From assembly GCA_021014325.1 (NCBI GenBank), contig CM037474.1, positions 5,621,130 through 5,685,129 of the forward strand: a DNA stretch of 64,000 bases, in the 5' to 3' direction. The translations under genes were made by a program, and so were the position numbers. Source of the stretch: Plazaster borealis. Lineage: Eukaryota > Echinodermata > Asteroidea > Forcipulatida > Labidiasteridae. Below are positions 1 through 64,000 of the stretch, piece after piece; positions within the stretch are counted from its first letter, which is position 1, and each line of letters starts with the position of its first letter. The notes under the pieces were generated by a model, which worked only from the letters and a program-made list of their open reading frames with translations, searched no databases and was not told the DNA's origin.

Positions 1-200
1 TATCCCACAATGCCTTGCTCCTCGCCTGTCCCACAATCCTGCAGGGCCCATTTTAAATGAATGTCACCCTGAAGATCGCTGTAACCAAATGTAAGACAAA
101 AACTACCATCAATGCATCTGATGCAATTGTTATAAAAGCTAATAACAGCATAAGAATGGCTTGGAAAAGATGATGATTCCAGGTCTCCCTTTAGAATTTT

Positions 201-562
201 AAAGGTATCATACACGTTTGGTAATATTACTCAAAACAAATATTAGCATAAAAACTGACTTGGTTACAAGCAACGGAGAGCTGTTGATAGTATAAAACAT
301 TGTAGGAAACGACTCCCTCTGAAGTAACGTAGTTTTTGAGAAAGAGGTAATTTCACACTTTCTTGCAAGAAGTTTTTATTCCTATCTGAAAGCACACAAA
401 TTTGTACAACAAGGGTGTTTTTTCTTTCATTATTTTCTTGCAACTTCGATGACCAATTGAGCCCAAATTTTCACAGGCTTGTTATTTTATGCATATGTTG
501 GGATACACCAAGTGAGAACACTGGTCTTTGACAATTTCCAAACGTGTTCAGTGCCTTTAAAG
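201..562 (+). mobile_element. MITE family A, copy 1
   Basis: About 360 bp. It begins AAAGGTATCATACACGTTTGG and ends CCAAACGTGTTCAGTGCCTTT, so its ends are inverted repeats. The same element occurs at about 13064, 36818, 44057, 45443 and 49718, and truncated at 62295. No open frame, so a non-autonomous DNA transposon is likely. Confidence 0.75.
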
Positions 563-1038
563 AGGGGCTGCAAGGTCAAATTCAGTTTTGTGATTCACTC
601 ATTTTCCAATAGATACTTATGAAAACGGGGGAACAAAATTAACAAGTCTCTAACCTCACGTTAAAACGGTTTAAAAATGCAACTGTGTTTGATACCCTTC
701 AAGTACAATTTTTGTCAAAATCCAAAAACATTTGATGACGTCATATTTCAGATATTTGGTCTGTACGTTTTTGTGCAGAGAATTTTTAGTTCATTCCTGA
801 ATCTTGATGATATTCAATCAAGACAGGATTTGACCTTTTGACTAGAACAAAAACTTCCTCTTTGTGTTGTACTGACCCATTTGTTTTTGATGTTCGATGA
901 CGTCATGTTTGAAATTTCGCTATGAATGAGTGTCAGATCAACACCGTTTTAGCATGAGGTTAGAGACTTGTAATTTTCTATCCATGAAAAATAAGTACAT
1001 CACAAAACTGAATTTGACATTGAAGCCCCTCTTGAAGA
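558..1038. mobile_element. Foldback element with ~85-bp inverted ends
   Basis: The left arm (558-655, AGAGGGGCTGCAAGGTCAAA through AAGTCTCTAACCTCACG) and right arm (955-1038, GAGGTTAGAGACTTGTAATT through GAAGCCCCTCTT) are inverted copies. Fragments of an arm recur at 11530-11650 and 46738-46830. Confidence 0.65.
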
Positions 1039-1423
1039 ACAGTCTTGTCTTATTCCAATAATTTAGGTTTCACTCGGAACACCTGTTCATTTTTAGTCAT
1101 ATACAATATTGGAAAGCACTGAGAAGGGAAGTGAAGACTCGACCGACTCTTTGAATAAAATCTTCCGTTTTATTAAAAAAATTCTCACCTATTTTCCTCC
1201 GACTCTTCATTCCGTCTTTCTACGGAGGGATGAAACGTCGCACCCAGCTGCACTATATTACCTACATGAAGTGTGACATAGTTAAAAGTAAAGAGTTTAA
1301 AGAAAGCAGCTGTAAATTCATCTCACAAAAATCTGATTTCAAAATATTTCTGAATCAAGTAATTTTTTACCCCTCATTATAAGTCATGAACTCTGATTGG
1401 TAGTAAAAGTAAGGCTGTATTCG

Positions 1424-1788
1424 AATAAGCCATATGTGAGTTAGATTTGAATAATGTCTGGTACAATGACTTGCTTAGTTATGAGGTACCGCTTCAATTT
1501 GAATTCCTTAGACTATAGAGACAGTTGCTATGTCAAACGGTTCGGGGCAAGTTTTTGTATAACAACCTTCGATTGAGCAAACCCTGGTACCATTGTGCCA
1601 TACACATTCATTCAAAACTGTGTATGGGTGTGCGCCGTCTCTTACGTAACTATGAAAAAGCTTGCTCCGAATCATGTGACGTCGTAACTGTCTCTATAGT
1701 CTGAGGAATTCAAATTTAAGTGGTAACTTGTGACTAAGCAAGTCATTGTACCAGACATTATTCAAATCTAACTTGCAAGTGGCTTATT
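1424..1788. mobile_element. Foldback element family D, copy 1
   Basis: Both halves are inverted copies of about 115 bp: AATAATGTCTGGTACAATGA on the left, TCATTGTACCAGACATTATT on the right. Two more copies lie at 19121-19467 and 58874-59214. No coding capacity. Confidence 0.75.
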
Positions 1789-1893
1789 AGCGGCTACAGC
1801 TATGGCTATGTATGTTGCTAAGGGTGTCAGTAAGGACTTCAACGCATGATGACGCTGCAATACAGCCGTAGCCGTACCTGTAGCCGCCAATCC
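1788..1893. mobile_element. Short foldback element (GCGGCTACAGC type)
   Basis: The ends GCGGCTACAGCTATGGCTA and TAGCCGTACCTGTAGCCGC are inverted. A related copy is at 38675-38803. It directly abuts family D copy 1. Confidence 0.5.
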
Positions 1894-2411
1894 TGACAAG
1901 GCAAGGTTTGCCCACCATCTGATCATCTCTTTAGAGTAACTAGTGTTGGCTCTGAAAAGTGCCAGTTTATTACTTGACATTTGGACCGGGAGCACACTGG
2001 TTGAAACTTGGAGTAACAAACTAGCTCTTCTCTAAACCTGGTTCCAAGTCTGTGATCGTGGTTTTTTAGTCGACCCGGTAGCCAATACAGTATTGCCTGA
2101 AATAGCGCCCTCTTGTGGCCTACCTTCCGACATAAACCTTCGTTTTGTGTGGCTGATGCAGAGAAATAACTGGATCTCAGACTTGAAATCAAGTCTAGCA
2201 CTTCTCAGGAGTGTGGATTTGTTTTGCTGGTCTCGATCATGGTCAGGAAAAGACTATGGATCCCATGCTTGTGCAGAGCAGAGGTACATTCACACAATAT
2301 GAACTTGACAACGTTGTGTTCTTAGGACCATGGACCCCCTGCTTATTTCCCTCGTCTGAGAAAGGTTATAGACCTAAGATTGATGACTCCTCTGGGTCGT
2401 CATGACCTTAC

Positions 2412-57449
<55,038 letters not shown>

Positions 57450-57500
57450 GGTGATGTTCTGATTACTTCTGGCTCACTACGTCCAGACACAAGCAGCTAC

Positions 57501-57512
57501 ATCTATTATATA
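57501..57512 (-). promoter_or_regulatory. TATA-like element upstream of exon 1
   Basis: On the minus strand the sequence reads TATATAATAGAT, about 55-60 bp before the ATG at 57449. A TATA box normally sets initiation about 30 bp downstream, so this predicts a 5' UTR of about 30 nt. A possible acceptor (CTTCAG then GTGG) sits just upstream, so an upstream noncoding exon cannot be excluded. Confidence 0.4.
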
Positions 57513-57519
57513 TCCACCT

Positions 57520-58020
57520 GAAGGTCATCGTTAGGAGAGTCAATTAAACTACCTCGGTGTTCCTACCCACTTGTGTGTGGCGTGTTTCTATAGAAAAATT
57601 GAGAAAAACAAGCTATTTTATAGATAGAGAAATATAATGCTGGATACTAAATAACCACCCAGAATTTACAGTGTTCTGCCCAGGATTTCTTTAGTGGCGG
57701 AAAAATGTTTTCCCTAGATCATAAAAATAGACTCTAACCAAAGAAATATTTGAACTTTATGGTTTTGAGGCCATTTCTTTTACTGGTAAATACGCAATTT
57801 TACATTTCGTTGAAAACCTTTGAAAGGCAATTGCAAGTTAAATTACAAATTTTGGATTATTTGTGGTGGTCGGAAATAGAGAAAATTCTCCCAGGCTGGT
57901 GGTTGGAGAATGCCGAGTGCCGGGCGGGTTTTTCGGCACCAACCACTGTGGGCAGAACCCTGGAATCAGTAAATGTATCAATAACAGCTGTTTAATTACA
58001 AAATCCCGCGTATAAATAAT
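57520..58020. other. Upstream flank of the gene, no feature seen
   Basis: Unique-looking sequence. A plus-strand open frame of 81 codons (57750-57995) shows no motif that I recognise and is probably chance. Confidence 0.4.
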
Positions 58021-58021
58021 T

Positions 58022-58685
58022 CATGCATGATATTTTGGTCTTTGGAAAAAAAGTAGGAAAATTATATTGATTACAAGGGCTTACCTAAATACATGGTAGA
58101 GGCTTTTAAAGGGAAAGTATACATTTGGTTTTTGGAACCGTTCGATTGTTTGAATCCTATAGATGTAGTATACAATATAACTAACCTGTGAAAATTTCAT
58201 TTCAAAAGGTGGTTGCGTTTTAGAGATAGCGCCAAAAAAACTGAGCGGTTATGTCCAAGCACTAGGAAGAATAGTCCGTAATTGGAATACACAATCTGAG
58301 AAACGTTACTACAGTAACGTTTCTCAGATTGTGTATTCCAATTACGGATTATGTCCAAGCGCTAGGAAGAATAAGAATACACAATCTGAGAAACGTTACT
58401 GACAGTAACGTTTCCTCAGATTCAAATTTTGGGGGATAAAAACTGATATCTTTTTCAATAACCACATTACTTAGAAGTGAAACGATTCTCAAAATGCTTT
58501 ATATTATCGAAAGCTGCTGTACTTCTAACCAAGTAGGTTTTTATTGCCATTAATTTTAAAAGTGATTACCAAAGTTAAAACCTTCCCTTTAGGGACTTTT
58601 CTGGTTATTTAAAACAAGATTTGGCTGATATTCCTGAGGGTAAAAGATCGGCAATCAGATTGAAGTAGGACAAATATCATGTCTG
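58022..58685. mobile_element. MITE family M, copy 4, split by MITE family B
   Basis: GCATGATATTTTGGTCTTTGG begins the left half; the right half resumes GGACTTTTCTGGTTATTTAA at about 58594 and ends ATATCATGTCTG. The gap is exactly the family B element. Confidence 0.75.
58108..58593 (-). mobile_element. MITE family B, copy 2 (with internal tandem hairpin)
   Basis: AAAGGGAAAGTATACATTTG to AAACCTTCCCTTT. The inner hairpin region (AATCTGAGAAACGTTACT) is duplicated in inverted and direct order, making this copy longer than copy 1. Confidence 0.75.
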
Positions 58686-58873
58686 GTTATTTGACAAAAT
58701 GTTTTGAAAATCTTTGAAGATGCACAGCTAGCCTAGTAATCCTCTTGGCTTATTCATAATGCATAGTTGAGGATCTTGTAGGTTTTTTAATATTAAGTTA
58801 TTTAAGAAAAGGAAACTTTCTACGTCTCCATGAAGTACAAAACTCAAAGAAATGATGTACTTCTTACAATTTG

Positions 58874-59214
58874 ATGTTAGATTTGAACAATGTCTGGTAC
58901 AATGACTTGTTTCTCCACAAGCTACCACTGAAATTGGAATTCCTCAGACTAATGAGATAGTCCCTGTGTAACATGATTCAGGGCAAGCTTTTGCGTAGTT
59001 ACATAAACAGACGGCGAACACCCATACACAATTCTGAATGAATGTTTACGGCACAATGGTATCAGGGTTTGCTTCTGGAGGTTGCTGTACAAAAACTTGC
59101 CCAAACCATTTGACATAGCAACTGTTTCAATAGTCTGAGGAATTAAATTTTAAGCAGTAACTAAGCAAATCATTGTACCAGACGTTATTCAAATTAAACT
59201 CGCAAATGGCTTAT
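58874..59214. mobile_element. Foldback element family D, copy 3
   Basis: AATGTCTGGTACAATGACTT on the left and AATCATTGTACCAGACGTTA on the right, inverted. Confidence 0.75.
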
Positions 59215-59312
59215 AAATTCAAAGCATCATAAAATATCCAATGACAAAAAATAGATTATTCTTATAATTTTTCTTTCTTCAGAAAACAGCATACAGTGCT
59301 TATAATAAATAA

Positions 59313-59675
59313 TAATATCGGCTCTTATACAGCGCAATTCAAAGAATGATAAATGCACTTCGAACACTGGGCCATTTATTTCATTCCTTAAACCATCTCA
59401 GCTCCCTGGGGAGTATACAGCCTGTGCTGGCAAGTATGCAGCGCATCAAGCTAAATCAATCACAAGCACCATATCTGCCCTCACAGGTACCAATTTACCC
59501 TGGGTGATGAGAAGCAATTGTAGTTAAGTTCATTTATTATATTATTATAATTATAGTTATAATTATAGCTCAAGGACACAAATGTCATGACTGGGATTCG
59601 AACACACACCCCGATGACTCTGCAACCAGAATGTGAGTCCGGTGCACTAAACCGCTTGGCCACGACACGCCACAC
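59313..59675 (-). mobile_element. tRNA-headed SINE related to family R
   Basis: Minus-strand head GTGTCGTGGCCAAGCGGTTT with B box (GTTCGAATCCCAGTCATGAC); the low end has AATATCGGCTCTTATACAGC, like the tail near 55678. Contains an AT-rich insert near 59530. Confidence 0.68.
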
Positions 59676-59864
59676 ATATGTTGCTATACTTATGTCACAA
59701 TATTTTTGTTTAAAAAAATGCGTCAATTAAATTGGCTATTAGGTAGCAACAGAAGTTTTCTTTAATTTGTTAAAAATGAAAATTGTCTCAAAATTGTTAA
59801 AAATTTGAATCCAGTTGGTTGCCAGAATCTACATCGTTCAACATCCTTTCATAAAACCAAATAT

Positions 59865-60110
59865 AATTTTCTTTATCCCCGATGCAAATTTAACATCTAT
59901 TAAATTGTCGCGGTCCCCGCTGCTAAAATATAGGATTTGAACTGCCTCTAGCTACCGGGCAATCTTGGTGGTCTAGTTGGTAAGACATCTGCTCTAGAAT
60001 GGAAAAGGTCGTGGGTTCGAATCCCACCCGAGTAATATGCCTGTGATTTTTTTAACAGGACTCGGGAAAGTACTAAGTATACAGTGTACGGGTAAAACCA
60101 ATTATACTGT
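59865..60110 (+). mobile_element. tRNA-headed SINE family S2
   Basis: TTTATCCCCGATGCAAATTT, then head ATCTTGGTGGTCTAGTTGGT and B box GTGGGTTCGAATCCCACCCG, then the AGTATACAGTG tail. Confidence 0.7.
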
Positions 60111-60339
60111 CCTTTATTGCGTTAACCCTCTAGAGACCATCTGCATAATCATCACCAAATGCCCAGACAAGGTGTTATTGTTGATTTTTTTTCTTTTCTT
60201 GTAAAAGTGTCTGACAAAATAACATAAAACAGAAGTTTTGTTTTGTTTTAGAAACATAGATACTACATGTATGATAACATGGGAATCCTTGGAAACTATC
60301 AATTCAGGTCATAAGCTAAAGCTTTGACCTTTTTGGTTG

Positions 60340-60482
60340 AATAGACCGTGCAAGTCTCGCGCGTATTCAAACATTTTTGGGACCAGTATGGTCCCACGCA
60401 CATTGCTTTAACAGGTGAAGGAAACATACTCATGCGCTTTAACGGGTCCCAATGTTCGAATACGCAAGAGCACAGTCTATAG
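60340..60482. mobile_element. Short element F derivative
   Basis: ATAGACCGTGCAAGTCTCGC and GCAAGAGCACAGTCTATAG are inverted ends only about 140 bp apart: an internally deleted copy. Confidence 0.65.
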
Positions 60483-60483
60483 A

Positions 60484-60840
60484 CCTTTATCATGGTGCGG
60501 CCATCTTGATTTTCACCCATTCAAATCAAAGTAACCAAACCGAGGCTGGAAGGAGAAATAGTCTGGTTCCTTTTTATACAATGAATATTATAATTCATTA
60601 CTGTTATTAGATACAAGGAACATGACCAAGATGGTGGCAGCATGATAAAGGTGTATTGAAGTAGGTCAGATCTTGCTGCCATTTCAGGTTTGGAATTACA
60701 CAGAGGTGTCCATTGCCCCTGGTCTTGGCCTTGGTGCCCCTTCAAAATATGTCCCATAAACTTTCAGATTTTACAATGGAAGTGCCCTTTGCAAACTGAA
60801 AATGGCCTTGCCCTCTCAAAGATGAAATTCCAGACCTGCC
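60484..60840. repeat. Dispersed repeat G, copy 2, with its flank
   Basis: 60484-60620 (AACCGAGGCTGGAAGGAG) and 60688-60840 both recur at 63880-64000 and 63605-63760, in a different arrangement, so they belong to one larger element. Confidence 0.6.
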
Positions 60841-61217
60841 ATTTGTGGCCACTATCCCATTTTGGTACAAGCTGTTTCCAGCTCTGCTATGGTCTCAAAG
60901 GTGTTGAAACAGCCACACATGCTGTGCATCCACACACTAACAATTGTTGATACAAAGGTCAACAACCAACTTATCGATCTGGTTTATATGGCAACCACCA
61001 TTAATTGATTCCCTGGCAACACATCTTTATAACATTCCTCGTGATAAAATACAGCTAATGTAGCTTTATGTGATATTGTTAGAAATGACAGACTTCATTA
61101 ATCTACATGTAACTGCTGAACTTACAATATGTACACTGATTCATTGATGAACTGTATTTCATCTGTACGAGAGCACTCAGTGTGCAGCACTCAGTGTGCT
61201 TATCACATTTCCTTGGC

Positions 61218-62098
61218 AACTGTCTACAAGACTGTGCAAGTCTCAGGTGTATTCCACCATCCAGGACAACGCTGGTCCCAACCATATATTGAGATTTTTA
61301 TGTGTGCGCGATTCTGTTTCTTCAACAAAAAATGGCTATCAAAATGTTATCATATTGATGACAAAGTAAAATTTTGCCATGAAATAGTTATAAAAGTAAA
61401 ATAAATACAACAAATCAACAAAGAAAACCCGAGAATAAGACTTGACCTCATTTTCCGGTTCCTTGTAAACAGTTAAGAATTTTGCCCAAATGACGTTCAT
61501 GTTATCATTCAACTTTTGAAATGGTCGCACAAATTCGGGCGTGATTGGCAAATGGGGTTTCTAAAAAATAAGCATCCTCTTCCCAAGAATATTTTTGTTT
61601 CACTGTTAATTTTAACAAACTATTTTGTGTTATATCGCCGTGTGCCCGATAAAAGGACGTAACGAAAAGTTACTTGAGAAAGGGTGTAAGCAATTGATGT
61701 TCAAAATTGCGTTTCAAGAAAACTGAGCGTGAAGATTTGATCGGTTTTCTGCCTTTCTAAGTCATTATAGAAAGGTTAAATTATGCACGGGAGTGGAAAA
61801 ATGGGGTAATTGCAGCAACAACAATGTAACAGTAATGCCATATTTTGTTGCCGGAGGAGCTATTTTATTGCTTATTGGCTTTTGTTACTGAAAAAAGTAC
61901 TTTGTGTGCCCAGGAGAAGGTCGTAGATATGAAACTTGAAATTGTATGCATAAAAATTGCTATGGGAATTTTTATTTTCAAGAATTTTGTAATTAAATTA
62001 GATTTTAAAAAGATTTGATTTCAAAGAAAAAATAGTCTTTGTTCAAGTTGTTTTTTTCTTCATTTTGATACACGCGCGAGACTTGCACAGCCTATAGC
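61218..62098. mobile_element. Element F, ~880 bp (longest copy)
   Basis: GACTGTGCAAGTCTCAGGTG at the left, CGCGCGAGACTTGCACAGCC at the right. Open frames inside are short (up to 91 codons) and not recognisable as transposase. Confidence 0.7.
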
Positions 62099-62294
62099 AA
62101 TTGGCAAGTTCTTTTGTTAGTCTGCAATCTTGAATGGGTTTGCCATGAGCTTGTGCTCGACAGAAATGAACTTCATGTCATAATATAAGTTCCTTTTACC
62201 ACTAAGAATCAGAGAGCCAAGTCTGTAATACATGCTGATAAATAATGTATGCTATTAACATAAAGTAGAAATCTTGAACCTGTTTATAACCCTT

Positions 62295-62500
62295 TAAAGG
62301 TATTGCAAGAAGTTTTTATTCCTATCTGAAAGCACACATATTTGTACAACAAGGGTGTTTTTTCTTTCATCATTTTCTTGCAACTTCGATGACCAATTGA
62401 GCCCAAATTTTCACAGGCTTGTTATTTTATGCATATGTTGGGATACACCAAGTGAGAACACTGGTCTTTGACAATTACCAAACGTGTTCAGTGCCATTAA
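62295..62500 (+). mobile_element. MITE family A, copy 7 (5' truncated)
   Basis: Starts inside the element at GCAAGAAGTTTTTATTCCTA and ends CCAAACGTGTTCAGTGCC. Confidence 0.7.
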
Positions 62501-62815
62501 TAGAGACCTTTCATTTCTGTTTAACCACCACCATACGCCCAGACATGGCTAATATTGTTGAGTTTTTGACACCATTTTTTCTTGTAAAAGTGTCTGAAAA
62601 ATAATATGTCAGAAAAATAGATGATATTTTAAGATGGAAAATATTGGAAAACTTCAATTCAGGTCATGACCTTTACTTTGGCCTTTTTTGGTTGAGTGAA
62701 AATAGGTCAGATCTTGCAGACGTTTGTGGTTGTTATGGGCATTTTGGTACAAGCCGTTTCCAGCAGCTACGGCCTCTCAAGGGTTAATATTTTGACCATT
62801 TCATCTTCACATCTC

Positions 62816-63206
62816 TACGGAGCTTTGGAGGTGCCATCCGACATGTTGAGATCCTGACATGCCTAAGATAATTTACTAGAGGATGATGACATCATAAACG
62901 AAAGATGACGACATCCTTAGATGATATACCTTGAGAAGACGTCATCCTAAAGTAAGATGACGTCTTCTTGATACATTTTATCTTAAGATGTCGACATCAT
63001 GACAGTAAAGATAAATTATCTTGGGATGATATCATCCTGAAAATGTTGAGAACACTATCTTGAGAAGACAACTTCCTATATTGAGGATGTCGTCATCCCC
63101 AGATAAAATGTTTCTGGAAGATGGCATTCTTCTTTCAAGTTGTCATCATCCTGCAGTCAATTTTGTCAGGATCTCAACAAGTCGGACGGCACTTTCAGAG
63201 CTCCGT
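62816..63206. mobile_element. Foldback element filled with GATGACGTCATC-like motifs
   Basis: Inverted ends of about 45 bp: CTACGGAGCTTTGGAGGTGC and CATGTTGAGATCCTGAC on the left, GTCAGGATCTCAACAAGTCG and TTTCAGAGCTCCGTAC on the right. The inside has many diverged GATGACGTC / GATGATATCATC units. Confidence 0.75.
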
Positions 63207-63600
63207 ACACATCATACAATGAATCAAATGGTAATAATATTTGTGTTTAAAACACAACAGTGACCAGATTTGTGTTGAACTTTTTAGTGATGCAAAGTGT
63301 TTATCTTTGTTTTAAAAAAAATCACTATTATGTGAGATATCGTATTTATGTACAATGAATAAAGGCCCTCCCTAGGGTTTTAGAAATTTGAGTTTTTAAA
63401 AACTTGTTTCATTAATATGAGGTCAAATTCAAAACGTAATTTGTTTCAAAGGTTAGAAGCTAAACAATGCATAAAGAATACTCTTTTTTAGCACCTCTGC
63501 AGTTTTGTGTTTGGTCGCATGTTTTTCAAAATCTTAGCTATTCACCAAAAAGTACAAATTTTATTTGCATTTTAACAGTATCAATATGTGTGACCAATGT
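63207..63600. other. No feature seen
   Basis: AT-rich sequence with no repeat or open frame that I can support. Confidence 0.4.
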
Positions 63601-63604
63601 TGCC

Positions 63605-64000
63605 GGTACAGGCCTGGAATTTCATCTTTGAGAGGGCAAGGCCATTTTCATTTTGCAAAGGGCACTTCCGTTGGAAGATCTTAAAGTTTATGGGAAGCTT
63701 TTGAAGGGGCACCAAGGCTAAGACATGGGGCAACAGAGGCCATGGCCTCTGTGGCCTACATGTACATCTATTGCCAATGATGTTATCACTGTGCAGTGGT
63801 GCATCATTTTGAGTGTCACATTTGCTGTTTTTGGAATCCTCATTTTCTGCGCCAAGTGAGGCAATGAGAGCCTTGTATAATGGTGCCACCATCTTGAGTT
63901 TATGCCATTCATATCAATGTAACCAAACCGAGGCTGGAAGGAGTAACAGTCAGGTTCCTTTCTGTACATTGAATATTAGCATTCATTACTGTCATTGGAT
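63605..64000. repeat. Dispersed repeat G, copy 3, reverse orientation
   Basis: CAGGCCTGGAATTTCATCTT, GAGAGGGCAAGGCCATTTTC and AACCGAGGCTGGAAGGAGTA; runs off the window edge. Confidence 0.6.

Larger units (their letters stand above)
1..2411. other. Intron (or 3' flank): dispersed repeats, no exon found
   Basis: I found no minus-strand exon with matching phase here. The stretch contains a transposon copy (201-562), two foldback elements (558-1038 and 1424-1893) and a piece at about 2095-2130 similar to sequence near 23170, 31580 and 42855 (GCGCCCTCTTGTGG). The remainder shows nothing recognisable. Confidence 0.5.

Noticed and set aside
1..2411. Final exon with stop codon of the large gene
   Set aside because: I searched for an acceptor followed by a phase-2-compatible frame and found none that is convincing; the gene most likely ends outside the window.
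57750..57995. Small gene upstream on the plus strand
   Set aside because: 81 codons, no motif, no sign of exons to join, and the start context is ordinary.

Overview
The window reads as animal nuclear DNA. It has spliced genes with GT/AG introns, no dense operon-like coding, many tRNA-headed SINEs, short inverted-repeat transposons, LINE 3' ends and ATT microsatellites. The dispersed repeats look to me like an echinoderm, perhaps a sea star. That placement rests on repeat style alone and is tentative.

One gene dominates. On the minus strand I could join 42 coding exons from an ATG at 57449 down to 2412. Every junction keeps splice phase and one open frame of about 2,571 codons. The last exon ends in mid-codon with a splice donor, so the 3' end lies beyond the left edge of the window. 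The predicted protein starts MGTGASK, a good N-myristoylation context followed by basic residues, and I see no signal peptide or membrane segment. Domain order is: seven cupredoxin-like domains (residues about 45-760), a chitobiase/hexosaminidase C-terminal-like (CHB_HEX_C) domain (about 762-850), two fibronectin type III (FN3) domains (about 886-1070), a long acidic, repeat-rich disordered stretch (about 1118-1610), then at least eight more FN3 domains. I do not recognise a named protein with this order. Most of the copper ligands expected of a true blue-copper protein are missing, so the cupredoxin folds probably act as binding modules.

Layout: 1-2411 holds foldback repeats and no convincing exon. 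2412-16600 holds FN3 exons, with a 135-bp exon-derived minisatellite at 9011-9940. 16567-17911 is the large acidic exon. 18949-26839 covers the linker, two FN3 domains and the end of the CHB_HEX_C domain. 27878-49651 holds the rest of CHB_HEX_C and most cupredoxin exons, with exon-derived tandem arrays at 33163-33587 and 39650-40645. 49652-56758 is the longest intron and is full of nested transposons. 56759-57449 holds the first two coding exons, with a TATA-like element at 57501-57512. 57520-64000 is intergenic and made mostly of dispersed repeats; I see no second gene.

Three tandem arrays each repeat the 3' end of an exon together with its splice donor. In the 108-bp array (exon 14) the frame stays open through the copies, so choice of donor could add 36-residue cupredoxin segments in frame.
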